From NCBI GenBank assembly GCA_018262235.1, contig JAGTRY010000005.1, positions 1 to 64,000 on the forward strand: 64,000 nt of DNA, in the 5' to 3' direction. Made by a program: the position numbers and the translations under genes. The notes below the pieces were generated by a model that did not search any database, was not told where the DNA came from, and saw only the letters and a list, made by a program, of their open reading frames with translations. The DNA comes from Pseudomonadota bacterium (lineage in GTDB: Bacteria > Pseudomonadota > Gammaproteobacteria > Burkholderiales > Rhodocyclaceae). Positions 9,950 to 19,111 of the stretch are shown piece after piece; the first letter of the stretch is position 1; each line of letters starts with the position of its first letter.

Positions 9950-10758
9950 TCACAGCATCCCAGTCGTCTTCAGAGCTTCGAGCAGGTTGTTGCTAATCGA
10001 CGTGATCGAGTCTATGGCTGGCAGCGACGCCACAAGCGCGGCCAAGATCGCACGTTTGGGTTTTCCAGACACGATCTGTTCCTCGACCTCGTCAACCAAG
10101 TCCATTGCTGAGCCGCGCTGATCCTCGGAGAGCGGAGCCCTTTGAATCTCGTCGCGTAGCTCCCGGACGTAGTTCATCACAGTGCTGTTGATCGTCACCG
10201 AGTTGATCGAGTTGTCGATCGACTGGTGGTTCACTCGAGCGTTGTTTCCGTTGATGTGGTACGTGATATGAGCAGGGGGACTTCCGATGCCATCCGCAAC
10301 GCTGCTCACGGACTCGGCCACTTCCGATTGCTCCATGGCAATCACATAGTCCTTGTAGTCGCGGGCAAACGGGATCAGCAACTGACGTGTGAGGCTATGC
10401 AGCTCACCAGTGAGGTTGCGCCCTACCGTGTAGTATGTGTGCGCGAAGTTCAACAGACCTCGCGGTTCACGCGCGAACTTTTGAACCAATAGCCACTGCA
10501 GGCCGAGTACCTCGTCCGCGTTTTCAGGCCAAGCGAGACGCGCCGCCCCCCCATGCGGCCTTGCAACTTTGAACTAGCTTCCAGAAAACGCTCTACATCT
10601 AGATTCGCCGTTAGCTTTTGATTCAGGAGTTGCAGGGAAGAATCCGAAAAAAGTCGGGCGTAGGTCAGGAAGTGCTGCTCGAAGGTCTGCGATGTTGCCG
10701 CCTGCATGTCGAACAAGGCATTGTTGATCCGTTTAAACAGGACCTCTCTATTCGCCAT
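9950..10758 (-). pseudogene. Unrecognised protein interrupted by a frameshift at a G7 run
   Basis: Two overlapping frames encode one apparent 269-aa protein. The first 71 residues are read from the ATG at 10758 (MANREVLFKR...). The rest continues in the -1 frame to the stop at 9950. The change of frame falls exactly on seven G (minus strand; C at 10546-10552); one extra G, or a -1 ribosomal slip, joins the halves without a stop. The C-terminal part carries a TYHINGNNARVNHQSIDNS segment followed by helices. I recall similar Asn-rich segments in some phage-defence-associated proteins, but I do not assign a family. Its ATG overlaps the end of the upstream gene by 11 bp, indicating coupling. It may be a pseudogene, a sequencing indel or a programmed frameshift gene. 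Confidence 0.6.
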
Positions 10759-11041
10759 CTGACGCTTCTCCTTTCAGCCGTGCCTCGGCTGCCTTCTCGA
10801 TCACGGCAGTCCTGAACGAGTCCTTCATCTGAACGATCAGCGGACCGACGATTGAGTTGTTGGCGTACTTGCTCAATCGTTCGTCGACCAACCGCTCGGA
10901 CTCAGCGATTGCCGCCTCGACACTCTCTGGATCCTCTGGATTGAAGGACAATGTTCCGAGCTCGCCGTTGACGGCCTCAAGCGCTCTCTGCGCCTCCGCC
11001 AAAGTTCTCTGCAGATCGTCCAGTCCTTTCAGAAATGCCAT
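10748..11041 (-). CDS. Unrecognised small coiled-coil protein
   Basis: A 97-aa acidic, helix-rich protein (MAFLKGLDDLQRTLAEAQ...) with heptad-like spacing in the first 30 residues, a middle NPEDPESVEAAIAESERLVDE region, and a charged C-terminus. I do not recognise the family. A strong GGGAGG site precedes the ATG. Its stop overlaps the start of the frameshifted downstream gene, so the two form a translationally coupled pair and probably work together. The pair sits between REP-like palindromes and degenerate repeats, and neither neighbour is functionally related, which suggests an accessory insertion between housekeeping genes. Confidence 0.65.
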   Translation of the reverse strand: MAFLKGLDDLQRTLAEAQRALEAVNGELGTLSFNPEDPESVEAAIAESERLVDERLSKYANNSIVGPLIVQMKDSFRTAVIEKAAEARLKGEASDGE

Positions 11042-11169
11042 AGCAAGTCCTCCCTATTAGTCCGTATGAGCGCAGTTGGTATGCGATACCGGAAACGCGC
11101 CGTTGAGCCAAAATTCAAGTGTGCTGTCTATTCCAACATGAAACGGAAGCACAGCGAAACCCAACGACT

Positions 11170-11330
11170 GCTTGGTGCGAGTAGTGTGAGCTCGGCCTCG
11201 CAGAAGCGATGGGCTGCACCCGTTGTGCAGCGGTCGTTCACGGACAATAACTTCTCCATCCGCTTGGGCCGAGTAGTGTGAATTGCCATCCAGCAGGTAT
11301 CAAAGTACAGCGGTCATTCATATGGCCGCT
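11170..11330. repeat. Degenerate direct repeats in a gene-free gap
   Basis: The 340-bp gap between the small coiled-coil gene and the DUF599 gene shows no credible ORF. It contains GAGTAGTGTGA twice, about 90 bp apart, and CAGCGGTC-TTCA twice (near 11229 and 11309), so the second half looks like a decayed duplication of the first. Nothing else is recognisable here. Confidence 0.4.
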
Positions 11331-11382
11331 GGGCAGCAACGATGATTGGCGCTCCTGGCCGCCTTCTGCCGCAACCACTTTT

Positions 11383-12096
11383 TTACTCACCCATCTCATC
11401 CACATCACGCAAGGCCCGCAGCACCGGCGAATCGAACTCGCGACGTGCCTGCACGTACACAACCACTGCCGTGGCAAAAATGAATAGCCAAGGCGAGAGC
11501 ATCCAGGCGAGTACGGCCAGACCGAAATAGTAGGCGCGCAGGCCGCGGTTGAAATCGTCTCCCGCACAGGTGTTCACCGCAGCATGTTTTTGCGCGAAAC
11601 GTTCCAGCGTTGCAGGATCGGAGCCCCTGGGAGGAACCGCCCCGGTGGTGATCGAGAGCACGTTGAACTGGCGCAGCGCCCAGGTGAATTTGAAGTACGC
11701 CACCACGAAGATCGCGATCAGCAGCACGAGTTTGAGCTCCATGGCCTCGCGCGAAAAACTGCGCGCAAACTGCAGTTCGGCAGCTGTGTCGAGAAAGCGG
11801 TCCAGCGCGCCGAGTGTCGCGAACAGACCGGCAATGATGTAGATCGAGGTGTTGGCGTAGAAGTTGACGCTGCCCATCAGGTTGCTGACCAGGGCGCAAT
11901 CGACGATGCGGTTCTCGCGCGTGAGCATCTGTCGCGCCCATTGCACACGCAGGCGATGGCCTTCGACGAGCAGCGTGGAATGCCCCTTCCAGCCTTTTTC
12001 CACCAGCCGTTCGTACCCGAACCAGCACAACAGGAACCAGCCCAGCGCAAGCCAGTCGGCCCAGAAAAACTTGGTGAAGAAGCTGAAGAAATTCAT
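11383..12096 (-). CDS. DUF599 family membrane protein
   Basis: A 237-aa protein with about four hydrophobic helices: near the N-terminus (WLALGWFLLCWFGYERL), two in the middle (SIYIIAGLFATLGALDRF; KLVLLIAIFVVAYFKFTWAL), and a long one near the C-terminus (LAVLAWMLSPWLFIFATAVVVY). The pattern fits DUF599 (PF04654), an inner-membrane family of unknown function. The MNFFSFF start follows a non-coding stretch, but its ribosome site is poor. The gene reads in the same direction as comEC and lies 66 bp downstream of it, so they may be co-transcribed. No functional role can be stated. Confidence 0.75.
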   Translation of the reverse strand: MNFFSFFTKFFWADWLALGWFLLCWFGYERLVEKGWKGHSTLLVEGHRLRVQWARQMLTRENRIVDCALVSNLMGSVNFYANTSIYIIAGLFATLGALDRFLDTAAELQFARSFSREAMELKLVLLIAIFVVAYFKFTWALRQFNVLSITTGAVPPRGSDPATLERFAQKHAAVNTCAGDDFNRGLRAYYFGLAVLAWMLSPWLFIFATAVVVYVQARREFDSPVLRALRDVDEMGE

Positions 12097-12162
12097 GGTG
12101 GATGCGTACGGATAAATGATTGGGCAAGCATGCCCCAGGGATCTGTGCGGCGCAAGCGCGCG

Positions 12163-14514
12163 TCAGTAAGTACGATCATGCCAGTAGCGTGCCTGCTCCA
12201 CCCGCGCACGACTCACCCGCAATCCATCCTGGGCAAGATCGAAGCGCACGGCACCATCGCCATCCGAACGATAGGCCTGCGCCCCGCTGTGCAGATAGCG
12301 CGTGAGTACCTCGGGGGCGGGATGGTGGTAACGATTCCGGTAACCCGCAGTGAAAACCACATGCTGCGCACCGACGGCCGAGACGAAGGCCTCTTGCGAT
12401 GAACTGCGGCTGCCATGGTGCGGTGCCACGATCACATCGGCCTTGAGCTGATCGGGCAGGCTCGCCAGCATTGCGTTTTCAGCGGCGACTTCCACATCGC
12501 CGGTCAGCAAGACGGCAGCAGTCGCATTGCTCACCCGCAGCACGCAGGAGCCGTCATTGCCACGCCCGACCCATTCGGAAGTGGGGTTCAGCATTTCGAA
12601 GCGTACGCCATCCCATTCCCAGGATTGCCCACGCAAGCAGCGCTGATAGGGCACGCGCGCAGCCAATAGCGGATTGTCATCCGGCAGGCTGCCGCGCCAC
12701 TCGCGCACCGGGTATTCCGCCAGGACCAAATCCGCACCGCCAGCGTGATCCATATCATCGTGCGATACGATCAGCATATCGAGACGTGCCACGCCTTCGG
12801 CACGCAGGTAGGGCACCACGATGCGCTGACCGGCATCGCTCTCGGGTGAATACTGCGGCCCGGTATCGAACAGCAATTCATGCCGGGCCGTGCGCACATG
12901 CACAGCCAGCCCCTGCCCCACATCAAGCACGGTCAACAGGGCCGACCCGGGTAGCGGCCGCGGCGGCCCCCAGACCAGCAAGGGAACAAAGCTCAGCAAG
13001 CCCACCCAACGCCCCGGCACGCCACGCGGCAACAAAGCCCACAGCGCGACCACACAGCAGACCAGTACCAGCCAGGGTGGTGGTGCTGCCTGTTGCCACA
13101 AAGCCAGAGGCAGTGCTGCACACCATTGCAGAAAACTCATCAGCCACCCCATCAACCAGTTGGCAAACTCTGCCAGGGAAGGCAGTGGCAGCAGCGCGAA
13201 CAGCAAAGCCAGCGGCGTGATGAGCATGCTCACCAGCGGAATGGCCAATGCATTGGCCAGGGGCGAGACCAGCGAGAACTGCTGGAAAATCCCGAGCAGT
13301 ACCGGCAGCGTCAGCAAGGTCACCGCCCATTGCGCGCGCAACCATGTCCACAGCCAATGCCAGCGACCTGCCGTGCCGGGATTTGCACTGACCATCAACA
13401 GCAAGGCTCCGACCGCGCCAAACGAAAGCCAGAATCCTGCGGCCAGCACAGCCCAGGGATCAATCAACAGCACCAGCAACAAGGCCAGCGTCATCACCCG
13501 CACCGCGCCGGCGCCACGCCCCAGCCAGAGGCCGAGTGCGGCCACGCCAAGCATGTACAGCGTACGCTGGGCAGGCACCCCGCATCCAGCCAGCAGCACA
13601 TATGCTGCCGCCGCTAACGCGCCAGCCAGTACGGCCGCTTTTTGTGCCGGCAACCGCAATGCAAGTGCGGGCACGCGCCGCCACAGCCCCCCCACGGCGA
13701 AAGCGGCCAGCGCCCCGATCAAGGTGACATGCAAACCGGATATCGACATCAGATGTGTAACGCCTGTCTGGCGAAATAGCAGCCACTGATCCTTGGGGAT
13801 AGCCGCCTGATCCCCCACTACCAGCGCGACCAGCACACCACGCCAGGGAGAATCCGGCAGCACCCGCTGGAACCGCGCCCGGATGGTTTCGCGCCAGTGG
13901 TCGATATGGGCCATCGGCGCCGCATCGCGAATCGCCAGCCGTGTGTTGCCTGCTTGAGGACGGACGTAGCCGGTCGCACCGACCCCACGTTCGAACATCC
14001 ACGCTTCATAGTCGAAGCCGTGCGGATTGATGCTGCCATGCGGCTGCCGCAGGCGAACGGTCAAACGCCAACGCTCACCGGCATGCAGTACGGGGAAGCC
14101 TGAGGATTCGCCGCCCGCGGCCACTGTGTTGCCACGCGCATACCAGGTCAGCGCCAGTCTTTCGGGAATTCCGGCGGGTGCGGCCAGGGTATCGAATTGA
14201 AAGCGAATACCACGCTCAAAGCTTTGAGGCAGATCGGCTACGCGGCCCAGCACTTCGACATCCTGGCCCTCAAGCGCTTCCGCAAGGCGATCCGCAAGAC
14301 GCCATTCGGCGCGCCCACCCGCGTAAGCAAGCCCCGCCAGAAAGGCGCTGGCCGACAGCAGAATCAGGGCACTGCGCCCGAAACGCCGGATCAGACCAAA
14401 CGCAGCGAGCAGACAAACCAGACTGCCCGACAACGGAATGAACCACGCCAACAACACGGCCTGCTGCTGACATAGCCAGACGCCTGCGGCGAAGGAGAGG
14501 ATGAGTAAGGGCAT
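12163..14514 (-). CDS. comEC: DNA internalization channel ComEC/Rec2
   Basis: A 783-aa protein with the standard layout of ComEC: an N-terminal hydrophobic pair plus OB-like DUF4131 region, a central multi-helix Competence domain (around residues 220-490, including VTHLMSISGLHVTLIGALA), and a C-terminal metallo-beta-lactamase-like domain with SHDDMDHAGG and APHHGS. It forms the inner-membrane channel through which single-stranded DNA enters during natural transformation. The ATG at 14514 (MPLLILSFAAG) was chosen because it begins the first helix; the frame is open for 35 further codons without family character. It is divergent from the DUF2062 gene, sharing a 91-bp spacer. Confidence 0.92.
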   Translation of the reverse strand: MPLLILSFAAGVWLCQQQAVLLAWFIPLSGSLVCLLAAFGLIRRFGRSALILLSASAFLAGLAYAGGRAEWRLADRLAEALEGQDVEVLGRVADLPQSFERGIRFQFDTLAAPAGIPERLALTWYARGNTVAAGGESSGFPVLHAGERWRLTVRLRQPHGSINPHGFDYEAWMFERGVGATGYVRPQAGNTRLAIRDAAPMAHIDHWRETIRARFQRVLPDSPWRGVLVALVVGDQAAIPKDQWLLFRQTGVTHLMSISGLHVTLIGALAAFAVGGLWRRVPALALRLPAQKAAVLAGALAAAAYVLLAGCGVPAQRTLYMLGVAALGLWLGRGAGAVRVMTLALLLVLLIDPWAVLAAGFWLSFGAVGALLLMVSANPGTAGRWHWLWTWLRAQWAVTLLTLPVLLGIFQQFSLVSPLANALAIPLVSMLITPLALLFALLPLPSLAEFANWLMGWLMSFLQWCAALPLALWQQAAPPPWLVLVCCVVALWALLPRGVPGRWVGLLSFVPLLVWGPPRPLPGSALLTVLDVGQGLAVHVRTARHELLFDTGPQYSPESDAGQRIVVPYLRAEGVARLDMLIVSHDDMDHAGGADLVLAEYPVREWRGSLPDDNPLLAARVPYQRCLRGQSWEWDGVRFEMLNPTSEWVGRGNDGSCVLRVSNATAAVLLTGDVEVAAENAMLASLPDQLKADVIVAPHHGSRSSSQEAFVSAVGAQHVVFTAGYRNRYHHPAPEVLTRYLHSGAQAYRSDGDGAVRFDLAQDGLRVSRARVEQARYWHDRTY

Positions 14515-14605
14515 GCGCGGATTATCGCCAGCACCTTTCGCGTGTAGGATTGTCCTACCCTCATTGCCAGCCAGCCGTCCTATCCACCCTGCTACGTGAC
14601 CAGGC

Positions 14606-15148
14606 ATGCGCAAGTTCATCCGCCGCCATTTGCCTCACCCCGATACTTTGTGCAAGCAAAAGGTTTTTGCTTTGCTCGGCAACTCCCTGCTGCATCCACG
14701 CTTATGGCATCTGAATCGTCACTCTGCTGCGCTGGGCGTTGCCATCGGCCTCTTTTGCAGCCTGATTCCCGGCCCCCTGCAAATGCCGGGGGCTGCAATC
14801 CTGTGCATTGTCCTGCGCGCAAACCTGCCACTGGCTTTGCTGGGCACCCTGTTTTCCAATCCGCTGACAATCGTGCCGCTGTATATGGCAGCGTTCATGA
14901 TTGGCCGTTTTGTAACCCGTAGCGAAGCGCACTTTGTCTTGCCGCCAGAACCGGACTGGCAAGCACTGGGCGCAACCCTGGACGCCTGGACGCACTGGCT
15001 CTTCGCGCTTGGTCACCCCCTGCTGATCGGTCTGCCACTGCTTGCCCTGCTGCTCGCCGGACTCAGCTATTTCGGCGTAAAGGGCTTATGGGAAATTCAT
15101 CTGCGGCACGCCTGGAAAGTCCGCAAAAAGAATCGAACCCCTCTTTGA
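14606..15148 (+). CDS. DUF2062 domain membrane protein
   Basis: A 180-aa protein with a basic N-terminus and three or four hydrophobic helices. The signature HRHSAALGVAIGLFCSLIPGPLQMPGAA and the following SNPLTIVPLY stretch are typical of DUF2062, a family of small inner-membrane proteins of unknown function. In many betaproteobacteria such a gene stands between comEC and the lolCD genes, as it does here. It is divergent from comEC and reads towards the outer-membrane-like gene 88 bp downstream. Function unknown. Confidence 0.85.
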   Translation: MRKFIRRHLPHPDTLCKQKVFALLGNSLLHPRLWHLNRHSAALGVAIGLFCSLIPGPLQMPGAAILCIVLRANLPLALLGTLFSNPLTIVPLYMAAFMIGRFVTRSEAHFVLPPEPDWQALGATLDAWTHWLFALGHPLLIGLPLLALLLAGLSYFGVKGLWEIHLRHAWKVRKKNRTPL

Positions 15149-15236
15149 ATCATGGTTTTTTGTTCTTGATCAACTGAGAATGGTTTGCATTTACACAAAC
15201 TATGCTGACTGAAACTTCCTATCGAGACTTTCTCCC

Positions 15237-15938
15237 ATGAAAAAAGCACTTGTCCTGATTGCTTTCATGCTGCCAAGCCTTCCCGCACTGGCCGGACGAC
15301 CACTCGGAACCGACGACGCCGGTACGGTCGGTGACAAGCAATGCCAGTTCGAAGCCTGGCGCGAACGCAGCCACGACTCACGCGGTTGGGTAGCCTCCCC
15401 GGCCTGTGGCCTGGGTGAATTCGAGCTCGGCGTCGAATTCGGCTGGAACAAGTTGCCTGAAGCACAAAAGGAGAACAGCCAGACGCTGGCCTTGAAATGG
15501 GCGCCCGAGATCTTCAAGTTCGGCCCGGTTGGTCTGGGCGCCAAAGCCTGGACCGGACGCAGCAAACTCAGCCCGGCTGGCGAAGATGAACACGATGGCT
15601 GGCAAGCCTCGGAAAACGGTGCGCTGGCACTGGCCAGCTGGGACATTGGCGCAGGTTTCAATGCTCACGCCAATCTGGGAACCGCACGCGACCGCATCGC
15701 GCACCAAAGCGCACGCCTCGCCAACCTGGCACTGACCTATACGCCGCATGAACGCGTGCTGTTCTTTGTCGAAGCACAGAATACCCAGCGTGCAGGCACT
15801 ACCCAAGCCACCGGGCTGCGCCTGTGGGCCATTCCGGAAAAACTCGGGATCGACTTCACCGCTTCGCGTGTGGCAGGCGCACAGGATTCGCGCGCCTTCA
15901 GTATCGGCTTTGGCTGGTACGGGATTCTTGGCGACTGA
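15237..15938 (+). CDS. Putative outer-membrane beta-barrel protein
   Basis: A 233-aa protein with a signal peptide ending at LPALAG, then RPLGTDDAGTVGDKQCQFEAW, a pattern seen at the N-terminus of many uncharacterised outer-membrane, transporter-like barrels. The rest alternates polar and hydrophobic residues and includes many aromatic residues, and it ends in FSIGFGWYGILGD, giving about ten possible beta strands. I infer an outer-membrane location, but no channel or enzyme function can be assigned. It follows DUF2062 on the same strand and converges on lolD. Confidence 0.6.
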   Translation: MKKALVLIAFMLPSLPALAGRPLGTDDAGTVGDKQCQFEAWRERSHDSRGWVASPACGLGEFELGVEFGWNKLPEAQKENSQTLALKWAPEIFKFGPVGLGAKAWTGRSKLSPAGEDEHDGWQASENGALALASWDIGAGFNAHANLGTARDRIAHQSARLANLALTYTPHERVLFFVEAQNTQRAGTTQATGLRLWAIPEKLGIDFTASRVAGAQDSRAFSIGFGWYGILGD

Positions 15939-15956
15939 AAAAACACCCCAGATCAG

Positions 15957-15981
15957 GGGCTGAAGACAGCATCTTCAGCCC
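15957..15981. terminator. Convergent hairpin between the barrel gene and lolD
   Basis: A perfect 10-bp stem GGGCTGAAGA/TCTTCAGCCC (15957-15966, 15972-15981) with a CAGCA loop, located between two convergent stop codons. The T-tract is weak in both directions. Confidence 0.55.
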
Positions 15982-15988
15982 TTGCCAC

Positions 15989-16687
15989 TCACGCCTGATC
16001 CTGCAGGACCCCGTCGCGCAAGCCCAACACGCGTGCCGCACGCCGCGCCAGTTCTGGATCGTGGGTCACGATGATCAGCGCAGTCCCCAAACGGCGGTTC
16101 AGATCCAGCATCAGATCAAAAACGGTCGCTGCGGTCTGGCGATCAAGATTGCCGGTCGGTTCATCCGCCAGCAGTACGCGCGGCTCGGTCACCAGTGCGC
16201 GGGCAATGGCTGCGCGCTGACGCTCCCCGCCGGACAATTCACCCGGCGTATGTTCGACCCGGTGTCCCAGCCCTACCGCATCCAGCATCTTGACCGCACG
16301 CGCATGCGCTTGCGCTGCCGGCATGCCCCGAATGATCAGTGGCATGGCCACGTTTTCTGCCGCGGTGAATTCCGGCAAAAGATGATGGAACTGATAGACG
16401 AAGCCCATCGCCTGATTGCGCATGCGGCCACGCTCGGCTTCGCCCATCCTGGTCAGTGGGCGCCCGAGCAGTTCGACGCTGCCAGCACTTGGCACATCCA
16501 GACCACCGAGCAGATGCAGCAAAGTGCTCTTGCCCGAACCCGAGGAGCCCACGATGGACAAGGTCTCACCGACGCCAACACTCAGGCTGACATCCTGCAA
16601 CACCCGCACTGCGGTCGCGCCGCTGCCATAGGTTTTGGACAGCCCGTCCGCCTGCAACACAAAATCCACTTCTTCAGCATTACTCAT
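15989..16687 (-). CDS. lolD: Lipoprotein-releasing ABC transporter ATP-binding protein
   Basis: A 232-aa ABC ATPase of the MacB/LolD type. Walker A is GSSGSGKS (residues 47-54), followed by the Q-loop in [12 protein letters not shown], the signature LSGGERQR and Walker [12 protein letters not shown]. The FHHLLPEF extension of the Q-loop is characteristic of LolD. It powers the release of outer-membrane lipoproteins from the inner membrane to LolA. Its start overlaps the end of the lolC-like gene by 8 bp, so the two are one operon and encode the transporter LolC/E-LolD. Confidence 0.95.
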   Translation of the reverse strand: MSNAEEVDFVLQADGLSKTYGSGATAVRVLQDVSLSVGVGETLSIVGSSGSGKSTLLHLLGGLDVPSAGSVELLGRPLTRMGEAERGRMRNQAMGFVYQFHHLLPEFTAAENVAMPLIIRGMPAAQAHARAVKMLDAVGLGHRVEHTPGELSGGERQRAAIARALVTEPRVLLADEPTGNLDRQTAATVFDLMLDLNRRLGTALIIVTHDPELARRAARVLGLRDGVLQDQA

Positions 16688-17933
16688 AGCGCAGGGCCTC
16701 CGCCGGATTGATGCGCGAAGCGCGCCAGCTCGGGTAAAGCGTAGCCACCACGGTCAGTACAAAAGCCACGCCAAGCACACCGATGACATCCCCCCACAGC
16801 AACTGAGAGGGCAGATCCGAGATGTAATACACATCCTTGGCCAGGAATTGCACGTGGAAAGTCCGTTCTATCCATGGCACCACGGTACTGATGTTCTTGG
16901 CCAGCAGCACGCCGCCCAGACTGCCAGCCCCGAGCCCGATCAAGCCCATGGTCGCGCCCTGGATCACAAAAATTCCCATGATCGACGCCGGACTCGCCCC
17001 CAGCGTGCGCAGGATTGCGATATCCGCCCGTTTGTCCTGCACCGCCATGACCAGTGCCGAGACGATGTTGAAGGCCGCCACCGCCACAATCAGCGACAGG
17101 ATGATGAACATCACGGTCTTTTCCATCTGCACCGCACGGAAGAAATTCGCGTGGCTCTGGGTCCAGTCGCTGACATAAACCTCTGGAGGGAGCAGCGAGG
17201 ACAGCTCGCTGGCCACCCGGCGAGCCTGGAACAGTTCCTTCAGGCGCAAACGGACGCCGGACACCCCATCCCCCATCTGATAGAGCACTTGCGCATCCTT
17301 GATATGAATCAGCGCCAGCCCCGAATCGTATTCAAACATGCCGGCTTCGAAGATGCCGACCACAACGAACTGCTTCACGCGTGGCAGCACCGCAGCAGGC
17401 GTCACCAGCCCTTGCGGCGCAATCAGGGTCACCTTGTCGCCCTTGCGCACGCCCAGCGCGCCCGCCAGTTCCTTGCCCAGGATCACGCCAAACCCACCCG
17501 GCTGAAGATCAGCAAGCTCGCCGGCCTTCATGAACTTCGCGAAATCCGCAACCTTGTCTTCCAGCGCCGGATCGATGCCGCGAATCACGCTGCCGCGCAC
17601 CGTCTGATCCATCGAGAACATGGCCTGCTGCTGTACGAAAGGCGCGGCGGCCAGCACATCGGGGCGTTTGCCGGCCTCGGTCGCGTAGGCCTGCCAGTTC
17701 TGCAGATCACCGTCAAAAGCCTGGATCTGCGCGTGGGCCGCGACCCCCAGGATGCGGTTGCGCAGTTCTTCCTGGAAGCCGTTCATGACCGACAGCACCA
17801 CGATCAGCGCCATCACGCCCAGCGCGATACCCGCCATCGAAGCAAAGGAAATGAAGGATATGAAGCCGCCGCCGGAGGCATTGCGACGCTTGGCCCGGAC
17901 ATAACGCAGGCCGACTAGGAGAGGAAATTTCAT
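16680..17933 (-). CDS. lolC: Lipoprotein-releasing system permease LolC/LolE
   Basis: A 417-aa protein with one N-terminal helix ([32 protein letters not shown]), a periplasmic domain of about 200 residues, and three C-terminal helices, the FtsX/MacB topology. The [14 protein letters not shown] segment is typical of LolC/LolE. It is the only permease in the operon, so it probably functions as a homodimer or as the merged LolC/E type; lolE was not seen nearby. The ATG is preceded by GGAGAGG. It is divergent from the COG4255-type gene. Confidence 0.92.
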   Translation of the reverse strand: MKFPLLVGLRYVRAKRRNASGGGFISFISFASMAGIALGVMALIVVLSVMNGFQEELRNRILGVAAHAQIQAFDGDLQNWQAYATEAGKRPDVLAAAPFVQQQAMFSMDQTVRGSVIRGIDPALEDKVADFAKFMKAGELADLQPGGFGVILGKELAGALGVRKGDKVTLIAPQGLVTPAAVLPRVKQFVVVGIFEAGMFEYDSGLALIHIKDAQVLYQMGDGVSGVRLRLKELFQARRVASELSSLLPPEVYVSDWTQSHANFFRAVQMEKTVMFIILSLIVAVAAFNIVSALVMAVQDKRADIAILRTLGASPASIMGIFVIQGATMGLIGLGAGSLGGVLLAKNISTVVPWIERTFHVQFLAKDVYYISDLPSQLLWGDVIGVLGVAFVLTVVATLYPSWRASRINPAEALRYE

Positions 17934-18001
17934 GGCGCGGCAATGCTACACTGCCCCGGCCTCAGACGCACCCCACGCCGCCAATTTCAAGCAAGAATCT
18001 C

Positions 18002-19111
18002 GTGAGCTTCCACCCGTCCATGGGCCCGCGCGCCCAGCCCCGCCAGGTTTGTCAGGTCACCTGCGTCCTGCCCGGTCTGACCTGGCCCGGCCACGGCATC
18101 ACGGCTGCGCTGGGCGAATTGAAACTGCCCGGTCTGGCCGCTCTTCTCGGGCGCGGGCAACGCCTGCAACAAGCCGGCATCCCGTTGATGAGCTGGTTGG
18201 CCGCGCAATTTGGCGCACAAGATCCGTCCTGGGGCGCCCTGCGCGCAGCCGGCGAGGCGGATTTCCCGGCGGTTCCGGCGAACGCAAGCATCCTTTGCGC
18301 CGACCCGGTCTCACTGGCTTTTTCGCGCGATGCGCTACTCCTGCGCGGGCCCGACGAGCTGGCCCTGCAAGCCGATGAAGTCGCTGCACTGATCGCCAGC
18401 CTGAACACCGAATTTGCCGAACTGGGCCAGTTTCATGCGGTGGATCCGCAGCGCTGGTATCTGCTCGCCCGTGCGCAGGTTGCCGCCCGCTTTCATCCAC
18501 TGGGCGACGTGCGGGGTCGGCCCGTCTCGCTCTTCCCGCCAGAAGGCGAAGCCGCCTCCGAATGGAACCGCATCGCCAATGCGATCCAGATCCTGCTCTA
18601 CAACCATCCCGTCAATCAGGCGCGCAGCGAACGTGGCCAGCTCGGCGCCAACGGCCTGTGGTTCTGGGGCCAGGCAGGAACACAAAACAGCGCCTTGCAC
18701 GCGCCGGCCCGGCGTATCGTCAGTGAGGATCCGCTGGTTCGCGGGCTGGCGGCAGCAGCTGGCGCACAAGCCCTCACGCCGGGGACTGCCGGCACACCAG
18801 CGCAAGGCGTTTCCGGCCACACCTGGTGGGTAGACCTGCGTCTGCAAGAAGCTGCGCTGGCGGGGGACTTCACCGGCTGGCTGCGTGCCTTGCAAAGTCT
18901 CGACACCGAACTCATCCAGCCGCTCTATACCGCCTGGCAGCGCCGGCGTATCCATGCACTCACACTTCTGGCACCTTCCGACAAGTGCCTGCTGAGCGCA
19001 GCCTTGACGGCCCGGACACGCTACAGCTTCTGGCGCCAGCCACTCACCCAGAATCTGCTGACGCCGTATTTGCAAGCCGCGCCACTCAATTCCCCCGAAA
19101 CCACCCGATGA
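18002..19111 (+). CDS. COG4255 / RpfE-type protein upstream of recJ
   Basis: A 369-aa soluble protein containing a C-terminal domain with NRIANAIQILLYNHPVNQARSERGQLGANGLWFWGQ. This is the hallmark of the COG4255 family, often labelled RpfE-like or phosphoglycerate-mutase-like. In Xanthomonas rpfE also lies beside recJ, and here the last codons overlap the recJ start (ATGA), which supports the assignment. The family fold is related to alkaline-phosphatase-type enzymes, but I see no conserved metal ligands that would prove activity. The start is a GTG at 18002; an ATG at 18019 is an alternative. Role unknown. Confidence 0.75.
   Translation: MSFHPSMGPRAQPRQVCQVTCVLPGLTWPGHGITAALGELKLPGLAALLGRGQRLQQAGIPLMSWLAAQFGAQDPSWGALRAAGEADFPAVPANASILCADPVSLAFSRDALLLRGPDELALQADEVAALIASLNTEFAELGQFHAVDPQRWYLLARAQVAARFHPLGDVRGRPVSLFPPEGEAASEWNRIANAIQILLYNHPVNQARSERGQLGANGLWFWGQAGTQNSALHAPARRIVSEDPLVRGLAAAAGAQALTPGTAGTPAQGVSGHTWWVDLRLQEAALAGDFTGWLRALQSLDTELIQPLYTAWQRRRIHALTLLAPSDKCLLSAALTARTRYSFWRQPLTQNLLTPYLQAAPLNSPETTR

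Noticed and set aside
9849-10121. Short plus-strand open frame over the REP cluster and the end of the frameshifted gene
   Set aside because: It has no ribosome site and runs through palindromic repeats and antisense to a better candidate.
15168-15175. TTGATCAA before the barrel protein gene as an FNR site
   Set aside because: FNR sites need a four-base spacer between the half-sites; here the halves touch.
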